Virus record (IMG/VR): IMGVR_UViG_3300021956_000078
Location: 1-24,396 of that record
Direction: 5' to 3' (one strand)
From: a virus
Length of the DNA stretch: 24,396 bases
Under the pieces are notes generated by a model that made no database searches, was not told the DNA's origin, and saw only the letters and a program-made list of their open reading frames with translations. Shown in pieces: positions 12,956 to 19,744 of this stretch; within the stretch, counting starts at the first letter, position 1, and each line of letters opens with the position of its first letter. The position numbers were made by a program, and so were the translations under genes.

Positions 12956-15775
12956 ATGTCAATCCTCTGGATCGATTTTGAAACCCGCAGCCGGTGCGAC
13001 TTGCCCGAGGCTGGGGTGTACAACTACGCGCAGGACGCGAGCACTGACGTGCTGTGCATGTCCTACGCCTTCAACGACGAGGAGGTGCGCACCTGGGTGC
13101 CCGGTGAGCCCTTCCCCGCCCGCGTGGGGCGTCACACCGGCCAGATCAGGGCGCACAACGCCGCGTTCGAGCGCTTGATCTTCTGGTACGTGCTCCAGAT
13201 CAATTACGACCTCGAGCAGTTCTACTGCACCGCCGCGCAGGCCCGCGCCAACTGCGCCCCTGGCTCGCTCGAAGACGTGGGCCGCTTCGCATCGGCCAAC
13301 ATGCGCAAGGACCATCGCGGCTCGCAGCTCATCCGCCTCCTCTCCATCCCGCAGGCCGACGGCAACTTCCGCCAGGACGCCGCGCTGATGCAAGAGATGA
13401 TCGAGTACTGCGAAATGGACGTCAACGCCATGCGCGCCGTCTCCAAGGCCATGCGCGACCTGACCGCTGACGAGCTGGCTGACTACCACGTCAACGAGCG
13501 CATCAACGACCGGGGCGTGCTGGTCGACACCGCCTTGGCCAAGGCCGCCATGCGCTACGCGCAGGACGAGCTGGTCGAAATTCAAGACGTGGTGGCCGAG
13601 GTTACGAACGGCGAGATCACCAGCGTGCGCAGCCCCAAGATGCGCGAGTGGGTGCTGGCGCGTGTCGGTGACGAGGCCAAGAAGCTGATGGTCGTGCACA
13701 AGGACGGCGAGGCCAAGTATTCAATCGACAAGACAGTGCGAGCTAACCTGCTCGCGATGGAGAATCCCGATGAAGTACCACCCGACGTGGCGGAAGTCAT
13801 CCAGTGCGCCGACGACCTCTGGGCGTCGTCGGTTGCGAAGTTCAGCCGCATGGCAGCGCTGGCAGACGTCGAAGATAGCCGAGTCCGAGGCGCTTTTGTA
13901 TTCGCTGGGGGTTCCGCCACTGGCCGTGCATCGAGCTATGGATTACAGGTGCACAATTTCACTCGCAAATGCGTTGAAGAACCTGATGCAGTACGCATGG
14001 CTATGGTCCGAGGACACGCCATCGTTCCCAAATATGGCAAGCGCGTCACCGACGTCCTCAAAGGCATGCTCCGACCCGCCATCACCCCAGCCCCCGGCAA
14101 ACAGCTTATTGTCGCGGACTGGTCGGCGATCGAAGCGCGTGTGACGCCTTGGCTCTCCAACTGCCCCGCTGGCGACAAGAAGTTGCACGTGTTTGCCAAG
14201 GGCGAAGACGTCTACAAGGTCAACGCCGCTGCAACCTTTCACACGACTTACGATCAGGTCAACAAAGACCAACGCCAGATCGGCAAGGTGCAGGAGCTCG
14301 CTTGTTTTTCCGCTGAAACCAAAGTCTTGACCAATAACGGAGTCAAGACTATAGTGGAGGTTCAATTAACTGATCAACTATGGGACGGTGTGGAATGGGT
14401 GACTCATCAGGGCGTGATTTACAAGGGCCAACAGCAAGTTATCAGCGTGTGCGGAACCGAGGTAACGCCGGATCATCTGATCAGCATCGGAAGCTCATGG
14501 AAGCCGGCATGGCAACTCGTTTCAAACAAACAGTTGCTGATCCAAGCGTTGGAAGCCGGTTCGGCTTTCTTACCGTCTTGGGCGTTGAGTTTCGCTTTCA
14601 AGGCGCCTGTCGAATGCGGATGGTTAGAGTCCAGTGTGATTGCGGTGCAGAACCGCATTTGGTCTACTTTTACAACCTTCTCAAAGGCGCGTCTACGCGG
14701 TGCTCTACGTGCGCAAAAAAAGCGGCAGGGTTTTGGCGAAAAGATTTTTTCAAATATGCCGATGCCTGTCCTGACGATGACCATCGACGGCGGCTACTCA
14801 ACCGGCTATCTGCTTGCAAAAACAGATGCCACAACCCCAAAGATCGAGGTTATCCAAACTACGGCGGCAGGGGGATATATTTATTTGAGCCCTGGCGCAC
14901 TGACAAAGCCGCATTTCTCCGATACGTTGTCACCCTTGACGGATGGGATCAGCCGCATCTTGAGCTGGATCGCATCGACGTCAACAAAGGTTATGAGCCG
15001 GGCAATCTGCGGTTTGTTACGCGGCAAATCAATCGAGACAATCAACGCAAAGTCCAAGACATGCAACGGTACATCCTCGAACTTGAGGCCCGTGTACGAC
15101 ATCTTGAACAGCGGCTCGCGCAATCGGTTCACCATTCTGACTGAGCAAGGCCCGTTGATTGTGCATAACTGCGGTTTCGCTGGCGGCGTGGGCGCCTTCG
15201 CGGCCATGGGCCGCATCTACGGCGTGAACCTGCCCGAGTCTGACGCGCGTCGCATGGTGGACGCCTGGCGCCGTGCCAACGCATGGTCGGTGCCGTACTG
15301 GCAGTCGCTTGAGGAAGCGTACACCCGCGCGATGCGCAACCGTGGCCATGAGTTCACCGCAGGCCGCGTGGCGTATCTTTTCGATGGCCAGCACCTTTGG
15401 TATGTACTGCCGTCTGGCCGCGTGCTATGCTACCCCTACGCTCGTTTGGAAAGCGATGGGATAACTTACGCCAAAGCATCGTGGAAACCCGCAGCGGACG
15501 CCAAAGAGTGGCCCCGCGCGCGGCTTTGGAAGGGTCTGGCGTGTGAGAATATCACCCAGGCCACCGCTAACGACATCCTGCGCCATTCGCTGCGTGAACT
15601 AGACGCGAAGAGGCTCGATGTGGTGCTGCATGTGCATGATGAAATCGTGGTTGAGTCTGATCAACCCGAGGCTGCGCAGGCGGTGCTCGAGCAAGTGATG
15701 ACGACCCCGCCCGCATGGGCATATGGGCTGCCGCTGGCCGTGGAAGGCCAAGTGATGCAGCGTTATGGAAAGTAA
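12956..15775 (+). CDS. Family A DNA polymerase containing an intein
   Basis: The precursor has 939 residues; removal of a 289-residue intein leaves about 650. ATG 12956 opens MSILWIDFETRS, exo motif I (Asp7, Glu9); the frame extends upstream, but no better start or strong ribosome site was found. Exo II is HNAAFE (67-72) and exo III YCEMDVNAM (151-159), so proofreading looks intact. Polymerase motif A is ADWSAIEAR (Asp388), motif B begins RQIGKVQELA (Arg440, Lys444) and continues after the intein as CGFAGGVGAF, and motif C is HVHDEIVVE (His894, Asp895, Glu896). The intein occupies residues 450-738. Flanking DNA is distinctly more GC-rich than the intein. It is the replicative polymerase of the phage and needs protein splicing to restore the O-helix. 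Confidence 0.93.
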   Translation: MSILWIDFETRSRCDLPEAGVYNYAQDASTDVLCMSYAFNDEEVRTWVPGEPFPARVGRHTGQIRAHNAAFERLIFWYVLQINYDLEQFYCTAAQARANCAPGSLEDVGRFASANMRKDHRGSQLIRLLSIPQADGNFRQDAALMQEMIEYCEMDVNAMRAVSKAMRDLTADELADYHVNERINDRGVLVDTALAKAAMRYAQDELVEIQDVVAEVTNGEITSVRSPKMREWVLARVGDEAKKLMVVHKDGEAKYSIDKTVRANLLAMENPDEVPPDVAEVIQCADDLWASSVAKFSRMAALADVEDSRVRGAFVFAGGSATGRASSYGLQVHNFTRKCVEEPDAVRMAMVRGHAIVPKYGKRVTDVLKGMLRPAITPAPGKQLIVADWSAIEARVTPWLSNCPAGDKKLHVFAKGEDVYKVNAAATFHTTYDQVNKDQRQIGKVQELACFSAETKVLTNNGVKTIVEVQLTDQLWDGVEWVTHQGVIYKGQQQVISVCGTEVTPDHLISIGSSWKPAWQLVSNKQLLIQALEAGSAFLPSWALSFAFKAPVECGWLESSVIAVQNRIWSTFTTFSKARLRGALRAQKKRQGFGEKIFSNMPMPVLTMTIDGGYSTGYLLAKTDATTPKIEVIQTTAAGGYIYLSPGALTKPHFSDTLSPLTDGISRILSWIASTSTKVMSRAICGLLRGKSIETINAKSKTCNGTSSNLRPVYDILNSGSRNRFTILTEQGPLIVHNCGFAGGVGAFAAMGRIYGVNLPESDARRMVDAWRRANAWSVPYWQSLEEAYTRAMRNRGHEFTAGRVAYLFDGQHLWYVLPSGRVLCYPYARLESDGITYAKASWKPAADAKEWPRARLWKGLACENITQATANDILRHSLRELDAKRLDVVLHVHDEIVVESDQPEAAQAVLEQVMTTPPAWAYGLPLAVEGQVMQRYGK
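14303..15169 (+). mobile_element. Intein in DNA polymerase motif B
   Basis: The in-frame insert has 289 residues. Block A begins at the splice residue Cys1 (CFSAETKVLTNNGVKTIVEV). Block B is GTEVTPDHLI with Thr55 and His58. Block F is VYDILNSGSRNRFTIL from residue 264, and block G ends LIVHN with His288 and Asn289, followed by Cys as the +1 extein residue. All key splicing residues are therefore present. The 190 residues between blocks B and F contain no LAGLIDADG or HNH motif in this frame and look like a Ser/Thr/Ala linker. The endonuclease is instead in another frame of the same DNA. Base composition is less GC-rich than the flanking polymerase, suggesting recent arrival. Confidence 0.92.
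14509..15144 (+). CDS. HNH-type homing endonuclease overprinted on the intein
   Basis: The product has 211 residues and is read in a different frame from the intein and polymerase. ATG 14509 has GGAAG 5 bases upstream; ATG 14497 (also after GGAAG) and ATG 14380 are alternatives. Residues 15-25 (GSRFGFLTVLG) and C43/C45 with C65/C68 form the small zinc-ribbon-like N-terminal module seen in phage HNH proteins. The catalytic region is ACKNRCHNPKDRGYPNYGGR (102-121), LELDRIDVNKGYEPGNLRF (151-169) and RQINRDNQR (172-180), a well-known form of phage HNH endonucleases. Residues 182-205 form a coiled coil encoded over intein block F. It ends 25 bases before the intein does. It probably cuts intein-less polymerase alleles; target and activity are inferred. 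Confidence 0.85.
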   Translation: MATRFKQTVADPSVGSRFGFLTVLGVEFRFQGACRMRMVRVQCDCGAEPHLVYFYNLLKGASTRCSTCAKKAAGFWRKDFFKYADACPDDDHRRRLLNRLSACKNRCHNPKDRGYPNYGGRGIYLFEPWRTDKAAFLRYVVTLDGWDQPHLELDRIDVNKGYEPGNLRFVTRQINRDNQRKVQDMQRYILELEARVRHLEQRLAQSVHHSD

Positions 15776-15811
15776 AACGCCCGTCGGTGTGGAGCCGAGC
15801 GGGCGTTTTTT
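15774..15811 (+). terminator. Rho-independent terminator after DNA polymerase
   Basis: AAAACGCCCG (15774-15783) pairs perfectly with CGGGCGTTTT (15800-15809), with an inner CGG/CCG pairing and a run of six T at 15806-15811. It overlaps the polymerase stop codon and lies 15 bases before the primase-helicase start, so it may partly separate polymerase from primase expression. Confidence 0.85.
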
Positions 15812-15826
15812 GCCGGAGAATCAAAC

Positions 15827-18130
15827 GTGGAGTTCTTAGATTTTATAGTAAACCTAGCCCCTGAGGGCGAAACCGCACTGATTGTGCGTCAAAAACCACA
15901 GCTCAAGGATCAAGAGCTGCAATTCCACGCCGATGGGGCCATCAAGTGCACCTGGCCGGCATATCTGCCCAGCAAGTGGAGAGACAACGGCTGGGCGTGG
16001 TACGGCAACACGGCGAGCTTTGTGATCGACCGCTTTGAGGAGGGCCGCGTCTCAGCGTCTGCCGCCAATTGCGACTACGTGCTGGTGATGGTGCTGGACG
16101 ACGTGGGCTCGGACAAAGTGCCCAACACCTGCCCGCTGCCGCCCACCTGGAAGATGGAAACCAGCCCCGGCAACTATCAGTGGGGCTACGCCTTTGACGT
16201 CGATAACCAGCCCACCAAACGCGAGTTCGCTGCGGCCATCAAAGCCATCGCCGCTGCGGGCTACACCGACGCTGGCGCCATTAACGCTGTGCGCAACTTC
16301 CGCCTGCCAGGCTCGGTCAACCTGAAGCCCGGCAAGGACAATTTCGCCGCGCAGCTGGTCGAGTTCACCCCCGCCCGCGCCTACACCTTGGCCCAGCTTT
16401 GCGAGGCCATGAACGTCACCTACGACGTCGCCACCGCTGACGAGTTCCGCCCCATCCGCATCAGCGACGACGGCACTGATGACGTGCTGGCGTGGCTCTC
16501 AGGCCAGGGCCTGCTAGTCTCACGCCCCAACCTCGAGGGCTGGTGCGGCATCATCTGCCCCAACAGTGCCGAGCACACCGATGGCAACCCCGAGGGCCGC
16601 TACCTGCCCACCAGCCGGGCGTTTGTCTGCTATCACTCGCACTGCGTCGACTTCGATAGCGCGGCGTTCCTCCAGTGGGTTGAGGCTAATGGTGGCCCAG
16701 CCCACCGCCCCGGCCTGCGCGACGAGCTGCTGGCCGCTAAGATGGCCGGCGTGTTCGACAAGATCAAACCCACCGAGGCGTTCCCCGACGAGGCGGCCAA
16801 GGCCATCGCCGAGGTGGAGCGCAAAGAGCTTGGCCGTATCGACAAGGCGGCATGGTATGAGCGCTTTGCTTATATTCAGGACGACGAGTCGTACTTTGAC
16901 ATGCAAGACCGCCGGGAGCTTAGCCGCGCCACGTTCAACGCGCTGTTCCGCCACGTTAGCTGCAAGTCTATTCACAATGGCCGTCGCATCGAGGCGTCGG
17001 TCTGCTTTGACGAGAACCGCCAGGCCATGGGCGCCCGCGCCTTGGTCGGTATCACCTACGCCGCCGGCGAGGGCGTGCTGGTGGCCCGCGATGGCGACGT
17101 CTACGGCAACCGCTGGCGCGACGCCAGACCGCCGATCGGGGCCGGTGGCGACATCACCCTCTGGCTGCGTCACTGCGAGGCGCTGGTGCCCGATCAACGC
17201 GAGCGCGAGCACCTTTTCAACATCATGGCGTTCAAGGTGCAGCACCCCGAGGTCAAGATCAACCACGCGGTGCTCCATGGCGGCGATCAGGGCTGTGGCA
17301 AGGACACCATGTGGGCACCGTTTATCTGGGCCGTGTGCGGCCCTCAGTTCAAAAACCGGGGCCTGCTCGACAACGACACCCTCGGGTCGCAGTGGGGTTA
17401 CCAGCTCGAGTCCGAGGTGCTGATCCTGAACGAGCTGAAAGAGCCCGAAGCGAAGGACCGCCGGGCGCTGGCCAACAAGCTGAAACCCATCATCGCCGCC
17501 CCTCCCGAGATGCTGACAGTCAATCGTAAGGGTTTACACCCATATGACATGCTGAACCGCATGTTTGTGCTGGCGTTCTCGAATGATCCAGTTCCGATTT
17601 CATTGGACAGCCAGGATCGCCGTTGGTTCTGCGTCTGGTCGACTGCGCCGCGCATGAACCCAGACGAAGCCGCCGCCATGTGGCGTTGGTACAAGTCGGG
17701 CGGGTATGAGGCCATCGGCCATTGGCTGCACCACCGCGACGTGAGCGCGTTCAATCCGTCGGCAGCGCCGGCCATGACTGAATTCAAGGCCAACCTCGTC
17801 GAGCATGGTATGAGCATGGCCGAGAGCTATCTGGTCGACTTGATGCGCGAGCGGCGCGGCGAGTTTGCCAAGGGCGTGGTCGGCTCGCCGTTCCATTCGC
17901 TATGCGATCGGGTGGCCTCCGGTGCACCTTCTGGCGTTAAGGTGCCCCAGGCGGCGTTGTTGCATGCGTTGAAGGAGGCCGGCTGGGTGGATTGTGGTCG
18001 CCTCAAGTCGCGCACCTTCGACACCAAAAAGCACATTTTCTGCGCCCCTGACATGATTCGCCACAGTAAGTCCGAGCTGCGCGACATGGTGGAGGAGGCG
18101 CCTTCCCCGCTCATGGTGCGCGTCAAATAA
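15827..18130 (+). CDS. Primase/helicase, D5-like SF3-type (DUF5906) C-terminal domain
   Basis: The product has 767 residues from GTG 15827, with GGAG 8 bases upstream. The N-terminal half has YVLVMVLDDVG (Asp91/Asp92) and AVRNFRLPGSVNLKPG (154-169), the layout of RepB/archaeo-eukaryotic-type primases. A central region has clustered Cys/His (WCGIICPNSAEHTDG and FVCYHSHCVDF) that could bind zinc. The C-terminal helicase has Walker A GGDQGCGKDT (485-494), followed by SEVLILNELKEPEAKDRRAL and NRMFVLAFSNDPVPISLD with the arginine region DRRWF. It would unwind and prime the phage DNA for the polymerase upstream. A terminator lies between it and the polymerase. Confidence 0.85.
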   Translation: MEFLDFIVNLAPEGETALIVRQKPQLKDQELQFHADGAIKCTWPAYLPSKWRDNGWAWYGNTASFVIDRFEEGRVSASAANCDYVLVMVLDDVGSDKVPNTCPLPPTWKMETSPGNYQWGYAFDVDNQPTKREFAAAIKAIAAAGYTDAGAINAVRNFRLPGSVNLKPGKDNFAAQLVEFTPARAYTLAQLCEAMNVTYDVATADEFRPIRISDDGTDDVLAWLSGQGLLVSRPNLEGWCGIICPNSAEHTDGNPEGRYLPTSRAFVCYHSHCVDFDSAAFLQWVEANGGPAHRPGLRDELLAAKMAGVFDKIKPTEAFPDEAAKAIAEVERKELGRIDKAAWYERFAYIQDDESYFDMQDRRELSRATFNALFRHVSCKSIHNGRRIEASVCFDENRQAMGARALVGITYAAGEGVLVARDGDVYGNRWRDARPPIGAGGDITLWLRHCEALVPDQREREHLFNIMAFKVQHPEVKINHAVLHGGDQGCGKDTMWAPFIWAVCGPQFKNRGLLDNDTLGSQWGYQLESEVLILNELKEPEAKDRRALANKLKPIIAAPPEMLTVNRKGLHPYDMLNRMFVLAFSNDPVPISLDSQDRRWFCVWSTAPRMNPDEAAAMWRWYKSGGYEAIGHWLHHRDVSAFNPSAAPAMTEFKANLVEHGMSMAESYLVDLMRERRGEFAKGVVGSPFHSLCDRVASGAPSGVKVPQAALLHALKEAGWVDCGRLKSRTFDTKKHIFCAPDMIRHSKSELRDMVEEAPSPLMVRVK

Positions 18131-18157
18131 AAAAAGCCCCGGCGATTAGGCCGGGGC
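18128..18157 (-). terminator. Terminator of the minus-strand small-gene operon
   Basis: GCCCCGGC (18136-18143) pairs with GCCGGGGC (18150-18157) around a 6-base loop. Read on the minus strand, the stem is followed by seven T, so it is oriented for the minus-strand operon. It lacks a T run in the plus direction, though the hairpin also sits right behind the primase-helicase stop. Confidence 0.8.
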
Positions 18158-18175
18158 AACTAGGGTCGACAACTG

Positions 18176-18238
18176 CTAAAGACCGAGGAGAACGGCCAAG
18201 AGCCCCGCCAGTATAGCGGCAATCAGCGCGGCCAACAT
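18176..18238 (-). CDS. 20-residue hydrophobic membrane peptide
   Basis: The ATG at 18236-18238 is preceded 7 bases upstream by GGAGGAGG, the strongest ribosome site of this operon. The product is only 20 residues and entirely Leu/Ala/Ile/Val/Gly after the initiator (MLAALIAAIL, then AGLLAVLLGL), one transmembrane helix without charge. The gene overlaps the end of a Pro-rich mini-gene. It is the last gene before the terminator. It could be a membrane-active peptide such as a lysis regulator or toxin, but this is a guess. Confidence 0.5.
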   Translation of the reverse strand: MLAALIAAILAGLLAVLLGL

Positions 18239-18327
18239 AGCGGCGCCTCCTCCGCATCGGACGGGTAGCGCGGCCCCTTGGGCTCGCGATAGGGTGGAAG
18301 GGGGAAGGGTGGGAAGGGCCAGGTCAT
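18223..18327 (-). CDS. Proline-rich mini-gene, 34 aa
   Basis: The ATG at 18325-18327 overlaps the stop of the preceding gene (18324-18326) as ATGA, and the stop at 18223-18225 lies 16 bases inside the following mini-gene. The product begins MTWPFPPFPLPPYREPKGPR and ends in an acidic stretch. It is too short and biased for a family assignment. Its main support is the coupling chain, and it might chiefly deliver ribosomes to the next start. Confidence 0.4.
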   Translation of the reverse strand: MTWPFPPFPLPPYREPKGPRYPSDAEEAPLCWPR

Positions 18328-18644
18328 ACGTCGTTGTCCAAAATCTCGCCCTCGAGGTCGTCGACCATCTCATGCGGCAGCATGGGCAGGATGTCGACGT
18401 CGCGCACGTAAACGTTCACGACAGTAACGCTGGCGGGGTAATCGGGTTCCAGTTTCATGCCTGAGATGGGCTCTCGGGCGCCGATCTCCTCGGGCTCAAA
18501 TTCAAAGTAACAGAGCAGCTGCACCCCTTCGCGTTCCAGCCATGCGCTGCGCAGCCCCTGGGGCAAAGGCGGCGGCGCCAGGAAGGGCACCGGCTGCACG
18601 GCCTTCGCCAGCTCATCAAAGAATAGGTTTTTAATGCGGCTCAT
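18324..18644 (-). CDS. Hypothetical protein, 106 aa
   Basis: Start and stop both make ATGA overlaps with neighbours. The protein has a hydrophilic N-terminus with a Pro-rich patch (VPFLAPPPLPQGL), a central beta-like core (VQLLCYFEFEPEEIG, YPASVTVVNVYVRDVD) and an acidic C-terminus (EMVDDLEGEILDNDV). No known motif was recognised. It belongs to the late part of the minus-strand small-gene operon. Confidence 0.65.
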   Translation of the reverse strand: MSRIKNLFFDELAKAVQPVPFLAPPPLPQGLRSAWLEREGVQLLCYFEFEPEEIGAREPISGMKLEPDYPASVTVVNVYVRDVDILPMLPHEMVDDLEGEILDNDV

Positions 18645-18832
18645 GTCGTCACCCTCCGCGCCTCTTGGCGCCCTTGGTCGATGAGGCGGCGGGCCTCTGC
18701 TTGGTTTGTTTGATGTTCCGTGCGCAGCATAGCGCGGATCACCTCCGCCCGCGCCCTGGCGGCGTCTGGCGTGGTGGCGCGTTCGTATTGATAGCCGGCT
18801 TTGATGTAGTCCGCTTCGGTGTAGTGCATCAT
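18641..18832 (-). CDS. Hypothetical helical protein, 63 aa
   Basis: The frame is open further upstream, but the ATG at 18830-18832 overlaps the previous stop (18829-18831), and the upstream part is Arg-rich antisense-like sequence. The product begins MMHYTEADYIKAGYQYERAT and continues as a basic helix (RARAEVIRAMLRTEHQTNQA). The stop overlaps the next start. Function unknown. Confidence 0.6.
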   Translation of the reverse strand: MMHYTEADYIKAGYQYERATTPDAARARAEVIRAMLRTEHQTNQAEARRLIDQGRQEARRVTT

Positions 18833-19272
18833 TGCAGCATCTCCCGCAGCTTTGCGTAGTGGCTTGGATGTATCGCCATGCCCTCGAGTGCTTGGATCAA
18901 TTCCAGCGCGGCGGCGCGTATCTGCGCGGGCGTGGCTTTGCGTGCCTTGACGACTGGCGGCGGTGCGATGTAGTCGGGATCGACCTCCTCGACGACTTCG
19001 GGCCATTGGGCGTCCAGCATGGGCGCGGGCATATGATAGCGCGGGCAGTCGTGCTGCACGCGCGCCTGCACGCCGTCAAATTGGCGGTTGAAAAGGTGCA
19101 CGTAGTCCGAGGTGCTCATTCCAGGGACAAACGCCGGATAGTCGCGCCGGATGGGCGTGCTTTGCGGGCTTTTGATCTTAGGCAGTTTCCCGCTGTCGAT
19201 TATGGCGCGGTACTTGGCCGCATTGGCCTCGGTGACGGTGTAGCGGGTGGTGGCGTGTTGAATCGTGATCAT
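18829..19272 (-). CDS. Hypothetical protein, 147 aa
   Basis: The product has 147 residues, with ATGA overlaps at both ends. The N-terminal 60 residues look like a small alpha/beta module (ITIQHATTRYTVTEANAAKY, then RAIIDSGKLPKIKSPQSTPI). The rest is helical with a Pro linker (DPDYIAPPPVVKARKATPAQ). No catalytic motif or membrane segment was seen. It is the longest gene of this operon of orphans. Confidence 0.65.
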   Translation of the reverse strand: MITIQHATTRYTVTEANAAKYRAIIDSGKLPKIKSPQSTPIRRDYPAFVPGMSTSDYVHLFNRQFDGVQARVQHDCPRYHMPAPMLDAQWPEVVEEVDPDYIAPPPVVKARKATPAQIRAAALELIQALEGMAIHPSHYAKLREMLQ

Positions 19273-19601
19273 GCTGTTTGCTCCTCGGTTTCGTCATTGG
19301 TTGCGCAGGCGTCGCACTCGCCCGCCCATTTAGCGGCGTAGTGGGCCATGTCGTCGTATGAGTCAAAGTCGTGCTCCTCGCCGCAGTCCGGGCAGGAATA
19401 GGACCATTGGACGTCGAAGCCGATCGAGCAATAAACGCAGCCAGGCCAATCTTCGGACCAGACCCAGACATTGCCGCTGTTTTCGTTTACGCCTGCTTGC
19501 GCGTATTTGTCCAGTGTCAGGCCGGCGGCGCGGATGGCTTTGATGCAGTCGGTCAGGCGGTCAAGGTCTGCACCTTGGAATTGTTCAAAAAGGTTATTCA
19601 T
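19269..19601 (-). CDS. Cysteine-pair (zinc-ribbon-like) protein, 110 aa
   Basis: The frame is open further upstream, but ATG 19601 is preceded by AGGAG 8 bases upstream and the upstream part reads as Arg/Pro-rich shadow. The product has three CxxC pairs, C55/C58, C70/C73 and C96/C99 (CVYC, CPDC, CDAC). Two of these pairs could make one zinc ribbon, probably C70/C73 with C96/C99. A Trp-rich stretch (NVWVWSEDWPGC) precedes them. The stop overlaps the next start as ATGA. It may be a small DNA- or protein-binding regulator; no family recognised. Confidence 0.65.
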   Translation of the reverse strand: MNNLFEQFQGADLDRLTDCIKAIRAAGLTLDKYAQAGVNENSGNVWVWSEDWPGCVYCSIGFDVQWSYSCPDCGEEHDFDSYDDMAHYAAKWAGECDACATNDETEEQTA

Positions 19602-19615
19602 GTGTGTTCTCCTAA

Positions 19616-19744
19616 TTAGATTGCGAAGGCCACCCAGGTGATGGCGTAGATGGTAGCGACGACTGCGGCGGCGGTGACCCAGATGCGCAGGGTGCTGGGT
19701 GCGTCGATCGGGTCGGGCGTGTAGTGCTGGCGGTAGCGGTTCAT
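19616..19744 (-). CDS. Small single-span membrane protein, 42 aa
   Basis: The ATG at 19742-19744 overlaps the previous stop (19741-19743). The product has a polar N-terminus (MNRYRQHYTPDPIDAPSTLR) and one C-terminal membrane helix (IWVTAAAVVATIYAITWVAF). The gene fills the space between its neighbours exactly, ending 14 bases before the next start. Role unknown. Confidence 0.6.
   Translation of the reverse strand: MNRYRQHYTPDPIDAPSTLRIWVTAAAVVATIYAITWVAFAI

Noticed and set aside
14473-14784. Minus-strand open frames within the intein (14473-14784, 14881-15216)
   Set aside because: No ribosome site or recognisable motif; they mirror the two plus-strand coding frames.
14303-15169. Group I intron carrying the HNH gene
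   Set aside because: The polymerase frame is continuous and shows intein splicing blocks with Cys1, His-Asn and +1 Cys, so RNA splicing is not needed; no intron core was recognised, although I could not fold the RNA.
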